Shown: positions 23,501 to 31,333, counted from the first letter of the stretch. The stretch is 42,630 nt of DNA from Pirellulales bacterium (GCA_023511675.1 JAIMBC010000012.1:1-42630); one strand, 5' to 3'. Notes: generated by a model not told the origin, from the letters alone. Numbers and translations are program-made.

Positions 23501-25049
23501 CGCCGACGGCACCGAGGATGTCGTGTGCAGCATGCCGGGGCAGGGCATCGCCTGCCTGGAAACGAGTGATGGGAACGAGGCGCGGGCGCGCTGGCTGCTG
23601 CGGACCGCCAGTGAAATGCGCGCCGAGATGTGGTGTGGGGACGTCGACGGCGACGGCTGCCGCGAGATCGTTGTGCAGCGGTGGGCCGCCGCTCTGGGCG
23701 TGGCCCGCGGCCCGCGCTATTTCTGGCGACACATGGCCCAGGGGCCGCTGCAAGCGACACCCGTGGTATGCGACCTCGACGCCGACGGCCGATTGGAAGT
23801 GCTCCAAGTGGGCGACTGGGGCGAGGCAGGACGCTTGCTGTGCCTCAACGCTGCGACAGGTGACGTACGCTGGTACAACGGCCTTTCCGCATTGGCCCCG
23901 GGGAGTTACACCGGCCGCCCCGCCGCGGAGCGCCGCACGCCAGTGTCCATCCCTCCCAATTGCCCACCCGCTCTGGTGCCGGGGAAAGGCCGGCAAGGCT
24001 TCGACTTCGTGTCCATGGGAGTGATGGAAGGAGTCGTTCGCGGCCGACGCGGCATCCGTTCTGCCGCATGCACCTGGAGCGGCAGAGACGGGAGCCTGAT
24101 TGAATACGCCGTGCTGCCCGGCGCGCTTGAAAAAGTGTGGAACGCCACCACCCCGCTGTTCTGCGACTGCAACGGCGACGGGGCCGACGAGATCGTCGTG
24201 CTGCGATATTATCCCTACGACGTCGTGGCCCTCGACGGCAAGAATCCAGCTCAATGCTGGCGGCACGTGACGCACGGCCCCAACCTCGGCTCGGCGACTG
24301 CCGCCGACTTCGACCGGGACGGCCGTGCCGAAGTGGTTGTCGGCTCCTCCGACGGACTGGTTTACGTGCTCTCTGCCCCTGATGCCCGGGAACCCGATCC
24401 GGTGCGGCCCTTTGACGTGCTGTGGAGCTGGAACGTGAAAGGAGGCACGTTTTCCATTCCTTGCATTGCCGAAGTCACCGGGGACGAGCGGCCCGAAATC
24501 CTCGTAGTGAACAGCTCGGGCACGCTCTTCGTGCTGGACCCTGTGCTGAAGGAGTGCATCTGGCAGTACAGCGCTCCGCAAGGATCCGGTGACATTTTCG
24601 GCGGGCCGGCGGCGTACCGGCTTGCCCCGCCGCCCCAAGGGGGCGCCGAGCCCGACGCAGACGGCGAAGTGGGCCCAGCGATCGTGGTGGCTCCATTTGG
24701 TGACGGCGGCGCCGCTGCGCTGGATGTAACAAACCGTCGAGAACTCTGGAACATCACGGACCATCCGATCGTCTCTACCCCTCTGATCAGAGATCTGGAC
24801 GGCGACGGCCGCCAGGAACTCGTGCTCACCACCGGGGACGGCTATCTGCTGGTGCGCGCTCTGCTGACCGGCGAGCCCTTCTGGCACCTGCGCGTGAGCC
24901 AGCAACCTATCCAAGGCGATCCCGTGGCCGCCGACCTGAACGGCGACGGGATCGACGACTTTGTGATCGCGGCAACGGACTTCCAGCTCTCGGCCATCGC
25001 GGGCGTCAAACCGCGACGGCAGCCGCCCCGACCAACGGTACACCCGTAG
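20505..25049 (+). CDS. Membrane Ser/Thr kinase fused to PEGA repeats and an FG-GAP beta-propeller
   Basis: 1514 aa, ATG 20505. Residues ~1-115 are an N-terminal helical region like that of other planctomycete kinases. The kinase domain (131-393) has the Gly loop AGAGAFATV, K161 (VAIK), H252-R-D254, N259, D272-F-G and SPEQ (300). The catalytic loop is HRDLSPAN: Ser256 replaces the Lys typical of Ser/Thr kinases. A TM helix at ~417-431 follows. Two PEGA-type beta domains come next (~442-508 and ~512-590, each with PPGA and AGTY/VGTY). About eleven D-x-[DN]-x-DG/FG-GAP motifs (from LEDLDGDG to DLNGDG) build one or more extracytoplasmic propellers. The architecture suggests a receptor: outside ligand binding signals to the inside kinase and the co-encoded sigma factor. 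The ligand is unknown. Confidence 0.92.
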   Translation: MADEGQQAGMGGADRPWQAIDGLASRFDAAWQRGETPEIEPLLADCPAEHRFVLLCELVALDIEYRRARGEPQALEDYFDRFPELADPRMQLPADLLEYLRALPTVADAGLYLTPPPAARGDAAMGRFVGRFELLDVAGAGAFATVYRARDIQLNRLVAIKVPRGALLNNERDKSRFLREARAAAALDHPGIVRIFEIGEHEGLPFLVSELVAGRSLAETLRQERLPFHRSAEILMDLAIALQYAHERQVIHRDLSPANVLIDGTDRVRLTDFGLARLLNEDTSLTLDGAVLGTPAYLSPEQASGRSAEVDPRSDVYSLGVMLYELLTGQKPFSGEVTAVLHAILHAEPARPTRLNPRIPADLETICLSAMNKSPAQRYPSAADLADDLGRYLRGEPIRARRPGLARRGLKWCRRHPLALLVCLVSLLVAGERAVRWWTMPGTLSVVATPPGAKLEIAGQTLQATGGVQQIALPAGTYQLVVSAPNHLTASMRVLVRRGRDEPLSIALQHFQGRLDLAAEPPGAEILLWGEQWEEARNFGSQIANLAFPVGTYRAEGRGEGFFDSAEVVLHLHKDERVNRRIWLDRGMIWQYRSSGLQQSLVLEDLDGDGAPEIVNNELRRLVVFSGATGEVLFERPSLDANAMNLRLADLGGTVGRVLITYVQHGSTPTHAGQLEVAVYWLHSLREQLASQRGSTKGGKGRPLDADSVWRGPELEEPLPTGCSLSVLQDLNADGVRELAVCGLLPVLYVLDGAATDSGLELGRFPLHVPASTEVTHLWLPLEATAVAYLAGIRKPGPAAQERAKFPPPRRARSGQRGLVQRAMGAVDPVTGTQIWYHTFPTRFASLSDLDGDRAPEIVVVLADRWQVLDAKTGEQLFSGEIPAHLLPLWDTDPEAVHVALADVEGDGQVELLFLASRAKPPLVAVNLASGQTVCDYSGNLHQSQPVLPHMRFVTAGSYLLLLEPAGLVALRADLPARRFQVAWRFAERITGVLVGDWDADGTEDVVCSMPGQGIACLETSDGNEARARWLLRTASEMRAEMWCGDVDGDGCREIVVQRWAAALGVARGPRYFWRHMAQGPLQATPVVCDLDADGRLEVLQVGDWGEAGRLLCLNAATGDVRWYNGLSALAPGSYTGRPAAERRTPVSIPPNCPPALVPGKGRQGFDFVSMGVMEGVVRGRRGIRSAACTWSGRDGSLIEYAVLPGALEKVWNATTPLFCDCNGDGADEIVVLRYYPYDVVALDGKNPAQCWRHVTHGPNLGSATAADFDRDGRAEVVVGSSDGLVYVLSAPDAREPDPVRPFDVLWSWNVKGGTFSIPCIAEVTGDERPEILVVNSSGTLFVLDPVLKECIWQYSAPQGSGDIFGGPAAYRLAPPPQGGAEPDADGEVGPAIVVAPFGDGGAAALDVTNRRELWNITDHPIVSTPLIRDLDGDGRQELVLTTGDGYLLVRALLTGEPFWHLRVSQQPIQGDPVAADLNGDGIDDFVIAATDFQLSAIAGVKPRRQPPRPTVHP

Positions 25050-25698
25050 AGGGCGGAGGCTTCGCGCCGTCCGGTCGTGCTGCTGGCATGCCTCTGGACG
25101 GCTGGCTCGCGCCTGGGCCTGGTACAGCCTACTGCCCGGCTAGCGCATGTCGGAGCCGCGCTGTGGGATGCTCATGCATGAACCGCACCGGCAGCTCGGC
25201 CACCGTGCCCTCCTCCCTTGCGCTGGGGTGTGCCGCCCTGAGCCAGGCATTCTTCATGCCATGACAGGTCGTCCGGCTTGTGGCCGGCCTTGCCTGCGGC
25301 CCACAGGCAGGGGCCCCACAGGAGAATCGGCGCCCGTGCGCTCCCACGTGCGGTATCGTGATTGAGTTCCGCGTCTCCCTCGATCTGCGGAAAGATCAGC
25401 CCTCCCACCGCAAATGCAGACTGGCAGGCGTGAGGCTCCTGGTTCAAGGCGGTTCTGCCGCGGCCCGCATGGCTGCTGCTGGAGAGGTATGCCACTCTCA
25501 GATTTCGAAACGTTTATTGAGCTGCGGCACAATGACCAGCACGTTTCCCTGCGCCTCCCCCAAAGGTGGTAGGAAGCTGGCTGGGCCGGTAAAATTGTCT
25601 GGTGCTGAGAAGCCACGGGCATGGAGGCCTGCCAGCTCCAAGCCGGCTTGTTGCCATCCGGTTACCCGGCGCAATAGGGACGAAGGAAGGAAGGTCGG
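25050..25698. other. Intergenic, no gene recognised
   Basis: 649 bp between two rightward genes. The frames present (e.g. 25280-25852 +, 25172-25495 -) look non-coding. The segment near 25500-25600 is lower in GC and contains TAAAAT (25590-25595), but no -35 at a good distance, so no promoter is called. Confidence 0.5.
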
Positions 25699-26637
25699 AT
25701 GCCTGCCGTTGTTGTGCGTAGCTCAATTGTTGCGGCGATGTGCTGGGGGGCCTGCCTTCTGTCGGCCCACGCCCAGCAGGCGGCCGTGGGCGTGCCGTTT
25801 GTGGCCGCCAACCATGGCTTCTTTGAGCGGATCGGCCTGGCGTGGGGGCTGAGCGGGCCCGGTTTTGCCGCGCAGTTCAACAATGGATTTGCCGCCGCGC
25901 TGCCGCAGTTCGGGGGCTTTCAGCCAGGTACTGGCGTCACAGGGGGGGCGGCCTGGGGCGGCGGTGGACTGCAGGGCGGTTTCGCATTCGAGGCCGGGCA
26001 GGGTGCCCGTAGCAGCGTCGTCTCCCAGGTCCCCCTCATCCTACTGCCCAACGGCCAGGGTGGTTTTGTCGGTGATGTGGTCTTGCAGCCATTTGTCTTC
26101 GGGCTGGTGCCGGTTGTGAACGACTATGCCCTCTCGCCCTCGCTCGTGGCAGCTCCCACCGCTGCGGCACAGGCCCTGGCAGCCCGACGCGCCGCACGTG
26201 CCGCCGGGGACGATGATGCGTTTGCCGACGCCAAGGATGCGGACCTGGCGGAGCAAGACGCGGCTCCTCTGGAGCCGCCCGCTGCAAGAGCGCTGCCGAG
26301 CACGGCAGATCAGCCCGTTGTCAGCCTGGCAGAGTTGAGACGCCGTAAGGCGCAGGCCCAGGCAGATGCGGCGCAGCGTAGGCAGCCTGTGCTGCGCCTG
26401 GGCATGCAAGCCGAGCAACCAGATGGCGTCGCTGCTCCCCAAGGCGGCAGAGCAGCGCCCGTAGACCGAACGGCGCAGCGAGAGGCGGAAAAGTACCTTG
26501 AACTGGGGCTGGATGCAGAACGCAAGGGCCAACTCGTTGAGGCCCGTGTGGCTTATCGCATGGCGGCCAGACGCGCCAGCGGCGTGTTGCTTGAGATCAT
26601 TCAGCACAAGCTGGCGGCACTGACGCAGCAGCCGTAG
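25699..26637 (+). CDS. Secreted protein of unknown function
   Basis: 312 aa; ATG 25699 is preceded by a GGAAGGAAGG SD. A clear signal peptide ends at AHA-QQ (residue ~25). The next ~110 residues are Gly/Phe/Val-rich (FGGFQPGTGVTGGAAWGGGG), probably beta or low-complexity. Residues ~150-235 are Ala/Asp/Arg-rich and likely disordered or helical (AALAARRAARAAGDDD). The C-terminal ~55 residues (DRTAQREAEKYLELGLDAERKGQLVEARVAYRMAARRA) look like a single TPR-like helical hairpin. No enzyme motif. Similar secreted unknowns with a short C-terminal repeat are common in planctomycetes. It converges on the cyclophilin lipoprotein gene 90 bp away. Confidence 0.75.
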   Translation: MPAVVVRSSIVAAMCWGACLLSAHAQQAAVGVPFVAANHGFFERIGLAWGLSGPGFAAQFNNGFAAALPQFGGFQPGTGVTGGAAWGGGGLQGGFAFEAGQGARSSVVSQVPLILLPNGQGGFVGDVVLQPFVFGLVPVVNDYALSPSLVAAPTAAAQALAARRAARAAGDDDAFADAKDADLAEQDAAPLEPPAARALPSTADQPVVSLAELRRRKAQAQADAAQRRQPVLRLGMQAEQPDGVAAPQGGRAAPVDRTAQREAEKYLELGLDAERKGQLVEARVAYRMAARRASGVLLEIIQHKLAALTQQP

Positions 26638-26727
26638 CCGCCCCAACCTGCTGCCTCGATTCCGCCGCTGGACCAAGAGACTAAGCTACCCCCGGCAAGG
26701 GCTAGGTATGAGGCGGCGGTCGCACGC

Positions 26728-27396
26728 CTAGCGCAGCTCGACCGCCCGTTGGATCAGCACTGTTTTCACCGGCAGGTGAGAGAACCCCTCGTGCCGACGC
26801 ACTTTGACTCGGCTGATGCGGTCCACCACGTCCATTCCCTGGACCACACGCCCAAATACGCAGTAGCCGCAGGCGTCAGGAGACGAGCCGCGGTAATCCA
26901 GCTCCGGATTGTCCACAACATTGATAAAGAACTGGCAGGTGGCGCTGTCGGCATGGTCGGGGTCGCGTGCCATCGCCACGCTGCCGCGAACGTTCTTCAG
27001 GCCGTTATCTGACTCATTGCGAATGGGCGATCTGCCGCGTCGCACATAGAGCTGGCGAGTATAACCGCCCCCCAGCACCACGTAGTCCCGCTCAACGTGG
27101 TGGAAAATGGTATGGTTGTAGTGGCCCTCGCGCACATATCTCAGGAAGTTCTCCACCGTGGCGGGAGCGTGCTGCGCTTCGAGTTCCACCACAATCAGGC
27201 CCGCCGTTGTGTGCAGCTCTACCCGCGGGTGCAGCGGGTCATTGTCTGCGCTGGCGGAGGTGCCCGCTTCGTCGTGGCCGGGTCTGGCGGGGGTGGTGCC
27301 CTCGCCCGCGGAAGTGGCAGCCGGTCCGCCGCAACCTTGCAGCGGCACTAGAGATAGCAGAACGCAAATGGCGGCAGGCGAGAAATATCGGTTCAT
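26728..27396 (-). CDS. Cyclophilin-type PPIase-like lipoprotein, catalytic Arg replaced
   Basis: 222 aa from ATG 27396. The N-terminus is a lipoprotein signal (VPLQGC, C22), followed by a ~30-residue low-complexity linker and a cyclophilin domain from ~57 (HPRVELHTTAGLIVVELEAQ... APATVENFL). CQFFINVVDN and CVFGRVVQGMDVVD match the family core. The catalytic segment reads FHHVERDYVVLGGG instead of FHRxxPxFxxQGG: His100 replaces the essential Arg and Leu replaces the active-site Gln. Isomerase activity is therefore doubtful; a peptide-binding or structural role is more likely. Expected to be anchored in a membrane facing the periplasm. Contrast with the cyclophilin domain at 2305-4710, which keeps the Arg. 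Confidence 0.85.
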   Translation of the reverse strand: MNRYFSPAAICVLLSLVPLQGCGGPAATSAGEGTTPARPGHDEAGTSASADNDPLHPRVELHTTAGLIVVELEAQHAPATVENFLRYVREGHYNHTIFHHVERDYVVLGGGYTRQLYVRRGRSPIRNESDNGLKNVRGSVAMARDPDHADSATCQFFINVVDNPELDYRGSSPDACGYCVFGRVVQGMDVVDRISRVKVRRHEGFSHLPVKTVLIQRAVELR

Positions 27397-27402
27397 GGTC
27401 GA

Positions 27403-27417
27403 AACAGGTGATCTGTT
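27403..27417. promoter_or_regulatory. Dyad in the leader of the cyclophilin lipoprotein gene
   Basis: AACAG-GTGAT-CTGTT, 5-bp arms, 7 nt upstream of ATG 27396, where an SD would be expected but none is clear. It could be an RNA hairpin affecting translation. Short arms, so weak. Confidence 0.22.
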
Positions 27418-27596
27418 ACAGAGGCCCCGTGCCAGAGCGGCTCGGTATGATGCTGCGTTCTCGCCTTGGATGCAACATCAGATCGACCGGTATAGTCGTT
27501 AGCCATGATGGAGCCGTTGCGCGAGGAGGTGCTGCCCGCCGGGGTACCAGCGGGGGCGGGGCTCCTTCGCCCTAACCCAAACGGAGTAACCGCTTT

Positions 27597-27625
27597 TTGA
27601 CCATAGGCCGGCCGTGGCCTATAGG
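27597..27625 (+). promoter_or_regulatory. Promoter with operator-like palindrome in the spacer, for the coiled-coil gene
   Basis: TTGACC (27597-27602, 5/6), exactly 17 nt, then TATAGG (27620-27625, 4/6); expected start near 27632, 36 nt before ATG 27668. ATAGGCC-N6-GGCCTAT (27603-27622) is a perfect 7-bp-arm palindrome that fills the spacer and enters the -10. This is the most convincing operator candidate in the window. Confidence 0.5.
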
Positions 27626-27667
27626 AAATAGTGAAGCATTCTGCGGGCCGCCCCGATCTTGTAGCTC

Positions 27668-29320
27668 ATGTCCGACCCCTCCGTGCACGACGAGACTGCC
27701 AGCAGCGAGGCCGAGGAACTACTCCAATCGCTGGCGACACAACGTCTTCGCGCGCAAGAAGTTGCACACCAACAGCGAGGTCGGTTGCAGGCCATCGAGG
27801 CGGACCTGGCCCAGCGCGTTGAGCGGGTGGTTGAGCATCTAACCCGCCAGCAGATCGAAGCAGAGGAGCACCTGCGGCGGTTTGGCGAGCAGCACAGGGA
27901 ACTGGCCGCGCGTGCAGCGGCCTTGCAAGAGGCAGAGCGGCGGCTGCGCGAGGAGCAGACCCGCCTTCAGGCCAGGGAGGCCGAGCTGGCAGCGCTTGAG
28001 GCAAGCCTCTCAGCCTTGCAAGCATCCACGGCTGACGATCGGCAGGCGATTGAATCCCGCCTGGCCGAGCTGGCTGCAACCGAAACTCGCCTCGCTCACG
28101 AACGGGTTAACATGGAACGCGCCCAGGCCGAGCTAGCACGCTCCCGGGCAGAGCTTGCCGCCACTTCCGCCCGCGTCGAGCAGGATCAAGCCACACTCGT
28201 GAGCCGTCACGCCGAGCTGTCAAAGGCCGAGTCTGCCCTTTCCGGGCGTGAGGCGGCTGTGGCCGAGCGTGAAGCTGCCGTGGCTGCACTGGAGGCTGCC
28301 CTGGCGGAGCGCGACGCCGTGCTGGCCGCCCGTCAGAGCGAACTCACGCAGCGCGAAAACGAACAGTCGCAACGTGAATCCCAACTGAAGCAACGTGAGG
28401 CGGACGTCACGCAACGTGAGGCGGAACTCACGCAGCGTGAGGCGGAGCTTGCGGAACGTGGCGACGAACTTACGCGACGGGAGACTGCGCTTGCCGAGCG
28501 GGCCGCCGAGCTGCACCAGCTTGCGGCCAAGGCAGCCGCAGACGGGGCGGCCCACGAAGGCTCAGCACAGGCCGCCGCCGCTGCCGCGTTGCAGGTCCAG
28601 CAGGCAGAGTTCGAGGCCCAGCAGGCGGCATTGCAAAAACGCATCCATGAGCTGACGCAACAGCTTGAAGCCGCCAAGTCTCAGGCCGCCGATGTGGATG
28701 GTTGGCGCCGTAAGTATGAGCTGGCTCTCGAGGACGGCCGCAGCCTGCGCCAAAGACTTGCCGAGGCGGAGCGGCGCGCAGCACAGCCGGCCCCCACGCC
28801 CACGGACGGCCGGCTGGATTGGGAAGCGCAAAAACGACGCCTGCTACAAATCCTCGAGGATGATGAGGACGAAGATCTGGATGCCCAGCAACGCGTGCAG
28901 ATGAAGGATTTGATCGCAAAGACCGACGCCGCGCTCGCCATGAAGCAGGCAGAGTTGGACGAGCTGCGGGCCCTGCTGCAGGCACAAAGCAGCGCGGTGG
29001 AGGCCGTCGCCGTCGGTGCCGCGGCCGTTGAGCAGGTCTTGAACAAAGACGAACTGATCTTGCAGGAGCGCGAACGGCTGCGGCTGCTGCAGGCCGAGTG
29101 GCAAGAGAAGCTGCGCACGGCGGAAGTGGAGCTTTCTCTAGAGCGTGCCCGCCTGGCACGCGAGAAGGCCGAACTCGTCGAACAAATGCGCACGCTCGAA
29201 GCAGAGCGCGCGGCACACCAAGAGGCTGTGCCGCCACAGGAAGGCAAGAAGCAGCCCCCACGCGGCCGCTGGCTGGCCTTTCTCGGTCTCAAGGATGACC
29301 CGCCCGCAGAATCCCGTTAG
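27668..29320 (+). CDS. Heptad-repeat coiled-coil protein of unknown function
   Basis: 550 aa, ATG 27668. Apart from the first ~20 and last ~25 residues the protein is Glu/Arg/Ala/Gln/Leu-rich with almost continuous heptad periodicity, i.e. a long coiled coil. Residues 194-284 consist of 13 exact seven-residue units of the type REAELTQ (encoded by 21-bp repeats). An acidic patch (EDDEDEDLD, ~398) interrupts the coil, followed by another helical segment, and the C-terminus is basic (GKKQPPRGRWLAFLGLKDD). No signal peptide or TM helix, so probably cytoplasmic. Proteins of this shape act as scaffolds or cytoskeletal elements, but nothing here assigns a role. It has its own well-formed promoter and palindrome. 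Confidence 0.85.
   Translation: MSDPSVHDETASSEAEELLQSLATQRLRAQEVAHQQRGRLQAIEADLAQRVERVVEHLTRQQIEAEEHLRRFGEQHRELAARAAALQEAERRLREEQTRLQAREAELAALEASLSALQASTADDRQAIESRLAELAATETRLAHERVNMERAQAELARSRAELAATSARVEQDQATLVSRHAELSKAESALSGREAAVAEREAAVAALEAALAERDAVLAARQSELTQRENEQSQRESQLKQREADVTQREAELTQREAELAERGDELTRRETALAERAAELHQLAAKAAADGAAHEGSAQAAAAAALQVQQAEFEAQQAALQKRIHELTQQLEAAKSQAADVDGWRRKYELALEDGRSLRQRLAEAERRAAQPAPTPTDGRLDWEAQKRRLLQILEDDEDEDLDAQQRVQMKDLIAKTDAALAMKQAELDELRALLQAQSSAVEAVAVGAAAVEQVLNKDELILQERERLRLLQAEWQEKLRTAEVELSLERARLAREKAELVEQMRTLEAERAAHQEAVPPQEGKKQPPRGRWLAFLGLKDDPPAESR
28247..28519 (+). repeat. 21-bp tandem repeats encoding heptads
   Basis: Thirteen in-frame 21-bp units within the coiled-coil gene (codons 194-284). 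The central ones are nearly identical at DNA level (ACGCARCGTGAGGCGGAAC), pointing to recent unit duplication. Unit number may vary between strains. Confidence 0.8.
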
Positions 29321-29330
29321 CCCAGAAAGC

Positions 29331-29347
29331 GCAGGCGTCCCGCCTGC
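29331..29347. repeat. Short palindromic interspersed repeat, copy 1
   Basis: GCAGGCG-TCC-CGCCTGC: perfect 7-bp stem with a 3-nt loop, 10 nt after the coiled-coil stop. It resembles GC palindromes scattered through planctomycete genomes (recalled, not searched). It could also help end the transcript, but there is no T tract. Confidence 0.55.
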
Positions 29348-29396
29348 CCCTGCCCCCCTACCGCTACCCTGCGCGCCAGCCCCTCTCCCTGCGAGC

Positions 29397-29413
29397 GCAG
29401 GCGTCACGCCTGC
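29397..29413. repeat. Short palindromic interspersed repeat, copy 2
   Basis: GCAGGCG-TCA-CGCCTGC, identical to copy 1 except for one loop base, 66 bp further on. The flanking AGC before each copy is also shared. Confidence 0.55.
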
Positions 29414-29629
29414 ACGCGCAGTCCTGCCCCAGCGTATGGCACGAGCGCTCGTATCTCCCTTTCTTACAAGCGCGGCGACCAGGGCGTAGGTGCATCTCAC
29501 CTTGGACACGGGTGTACGGTTCCGATTCGCCCTCACGCGTTCGGGTGCGCTTCAATCACTTTACCAGGCGATTCTGGAGCTGCTGCGGCCTGCGGCGGCG
29601 TGTGCCCGGCCCGGCAGCGGACCGTGAAG

Positions 29630-30400
29630 CTATGGTTTAGCCCGCGGACGTGGCACATCAGGCTCAGTGTCATGGCCGCAGGCCTGCTTGAGGTGTGCCA
29701 GCAGTTGGTCTGCCGTGTAAATGCGGCCCGTGGGCCGGTTAAAGTCCTTTCCCCGTGGCACGGCAGCGAGTTGATTACCCAGGGCGCGTCCGCCTGGGGC
29801 GGTGGCCAGGTACTCGATCATCTTGTAACCGTCCGGACCGTTGATCAGGCTTTGCAAGATGCGTTCACCGTCGGGCAGCGAAGAGAGCCGATCGAGCGTA
29901 TCAAAGGGCAATCCACGGCGGGTGCAATCTCGCATCAGTTTCTTGCCTGCGCCCGTGCGCAGCTTGCGGATCAGCAGCGCACGATCATCCAGCACCAGTT
30001 CGAGGATGTCTGCCCGGTTGGGAGGAGACCATCCTAGTTCAGCCGCACCATCGAGGATGGCCGCTGCCTCGCGGCGCGAGATCAAATCGCCCGGCTGATA
30101 CCCGGGGCGGGCCGTCAGGTGGGCCTGCACCTGCTGCACAACGGCATCGAAGTCTGCCCGTTGCGGTGCCCTCTCGGCCGCCCGGCCCGGCTTGGTCTGC
30201 GCTTCCCCCGCAGGTCTCGCGGCAACGGCTCGCTGGTTGGCCGGCACCCGCTCGGCCTCCCCCCTGCAAGTCAGTGCCCAGGCAACATCGAAAAAAACTG
30301 CTAGAAGCCAGATACAGGCCGCCATATGCCACGCAGGGGCGGCTCCCGCGCGATCTTCGGCCGCCGTGCCTGCCACGCCTTGCTGTGCTGACGCTGCCAC
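29630..30400 (-). CDS. Membrane-anchored or secreted protein of unknown function
   Basis: 256 aa from GTG 30400, chosen because AGGAG lies 8 nt upstream; ATG 30325 (231 aa) is the alternative and begins right at the hydrophobic segment. Residues ~27-43 (AACIWLLAVFFDVAWAL) form a signal anchor or signal peptide. A ~35-residue Ala/Arg/Pro linker leads to a compact helical domain (~85-245: DFDAVVQQVQAHL, SRREAAAILDGAAELGW, RADILELVLDDRALLIRKL, IEYLATAPGGRALGNQLAAV). No catalytic motif or known family is recognised. Expected location is the periplasmic side of the membrane. Convergent with the coiled-coil gene. Confidence 0.72.
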   Translation of the reverse strand: MAASAQQGVAGTAAEDRAGAAPAWHMAACIWLLAVFFDVAWALTCRGEAERVPANQRAVAARPAGEAQTKPGRAAERAPQRADFDAVVQQVQAHLTARPGYQPGDLISRREAAAILDGAAELGWSPPNRADILELVLDDRALLIRKLRTGAGKKLMRDCTRRGLPFDTLDRLSSLPDGERILQSLINGPDGYKMIEYLATAPGGRALGNQLAAVPRGKDFNRPTGRIYTADQLLAHLKQACGHDTEPDVPRPRAKP

Positions 30401-30707
30401 GTTTGGTGCTCCTGGCCCCAAGGCTTGCCCCCACTTGTGCCGCCGACGGCCCGCTTACAGTAAGCATCGGCGCGCAGGCCGACCCCTCACAACTCTACCT
30501 TGCACGCCATCCGATTGAGCTGCTTATGGTTCCGCCGAAGACTCCAAGCAGCCGTCATGTTTTTCAGTGTCCGCCCAGTCGTTCCCATGCCATCAGACAG
30601 CACGGGTATGCCGACGCGGCGGCCCGTGAACAACTTTGCAGTTCGTGCCGGCTTTGTGGTACCCTGAACGCAAACATGCCATACCCGCTCGCGGCGAGAG
30701 CATTTTC
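30401..30707. other. Divergent intergenic region with one dyad
   Basis: 307 bp between a leftward and a rightward gene. GCTTAC-A-GTAAGC at 30453-30465 is a perfect 6-bp dyad ~55 nt upstream of the GTG 30400 start. No convincing promoter pair was found on either strand. Confidence 0.35.
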
Positions 30708-31022
30708 ATGACGGTATTCGTTCACGCCGTGGGTCGGCCTGAAGTGCCGCCCCTCCGCTTGCCCGATCGATTCCGCACCGAGGTCGCCTATTTCATGGCC
30801 CTGCCGGGCGAAGGACAGCCGCATCTCCCTCCCGGGGAGTACCGCGTTGATCTTGGCGACGCGCGTCGCTGGCTCGAAGAGGGCGAAGTCTCGGTTGTTT
30901 CGCCGCTCGACAGCGCTGCCCGTGCCCAAATCGAGCTGAGAGAAGAGCACGAGCAGTTCCTGGAGTGGCTCGTCGCGCACGGCGTGGAGCACGTCCGCTT
31001 GCAAGCCGCCACGGAACCCTAA
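30708..31022 (+). CDS. Small acidic protein of unknown function
   Basis: 104 aa from ATG 30708 (the frame is open back to 30636, but the added residues look random). The product starts MTVFVHAVGRPEVPPLRLPD and has an acidic, helical C-terminal half (IELREEHEQFLEWLVAHGVEHVRL). No signal peptide or TM helix, so probably cytoplasmic. No family recognised. Codon use matches neighbours and the frame is clean; the SD is weak (GAGAG ~9 nt upstream). The next gene lies 381 bp downstream with its own promoter, so it is likely monocistronic. Confidence 0.6.
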   Translation: MTVFVHAVGRPEVPPLRLPDRFRTEVAYFMALPGEGQPHLPPGEYRVDLGDARRWLEEGEVSVVSPLDSAARAQIELREEHEQFLEWLVAHGVEHVRLQAATEP

Positions 31023-31333
31023 GCTAGCCTCGGCATCGGCTGCGTTCGCCCCCCTTCTGCTTGCCCGTCCGGCAAGGCGCATTGCCACTTGCCAATGCAT
31101 TCACATGCAGTGCCCAGGCTCGGCAAGGGAGCCCCCGTGCCGGCACCAGAGCGCACCGGCACGAACCCTGCTGCACGTCCCGCCCAAGCCTTCTGCTTGC
31201 ATTGCCCGCAGCAGGGCACCGCCAGCCCGGCCGCCTCGCCAGGCGCTGCGTGCCGCCGATGCACGCCGCTTGTAGAGAGATTTCTCGCTTGCTCTCACCA
31301 ACCCGTTCTCTGCTGGCTGCCACGCAATCAGCG
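31023..31333. other. Intergenic, no gene recognised
   Basis: Part of a 381-bp gap between two rightward genes. Nothing was recognised before the promoter at its right end. Confidence 0.45.

Larger units (their letters stand above)
29321..29629. other. Intergenic holding two palindromic repeats
   Basis: 309 bp between convergent genes. Apart from the two 17-bp palindromes listed separately, no feature was recognised. Confidence 0.5.

Noticed and set aside
23316-25043. 575-aa minus-strand frame
   Set aside because: Antisense of the FG-GAP motifs of the kinase fusion; the repeated GAC-GGC codons keep the opposite frame open.
27403-27417. Treating every short dyad as an operator
   Set aside because: Perfect 5-6 bp arms are expected by chance many times in ~5 kb of GC-rich intergenic DNA; only those placed over a promoter were given weight.
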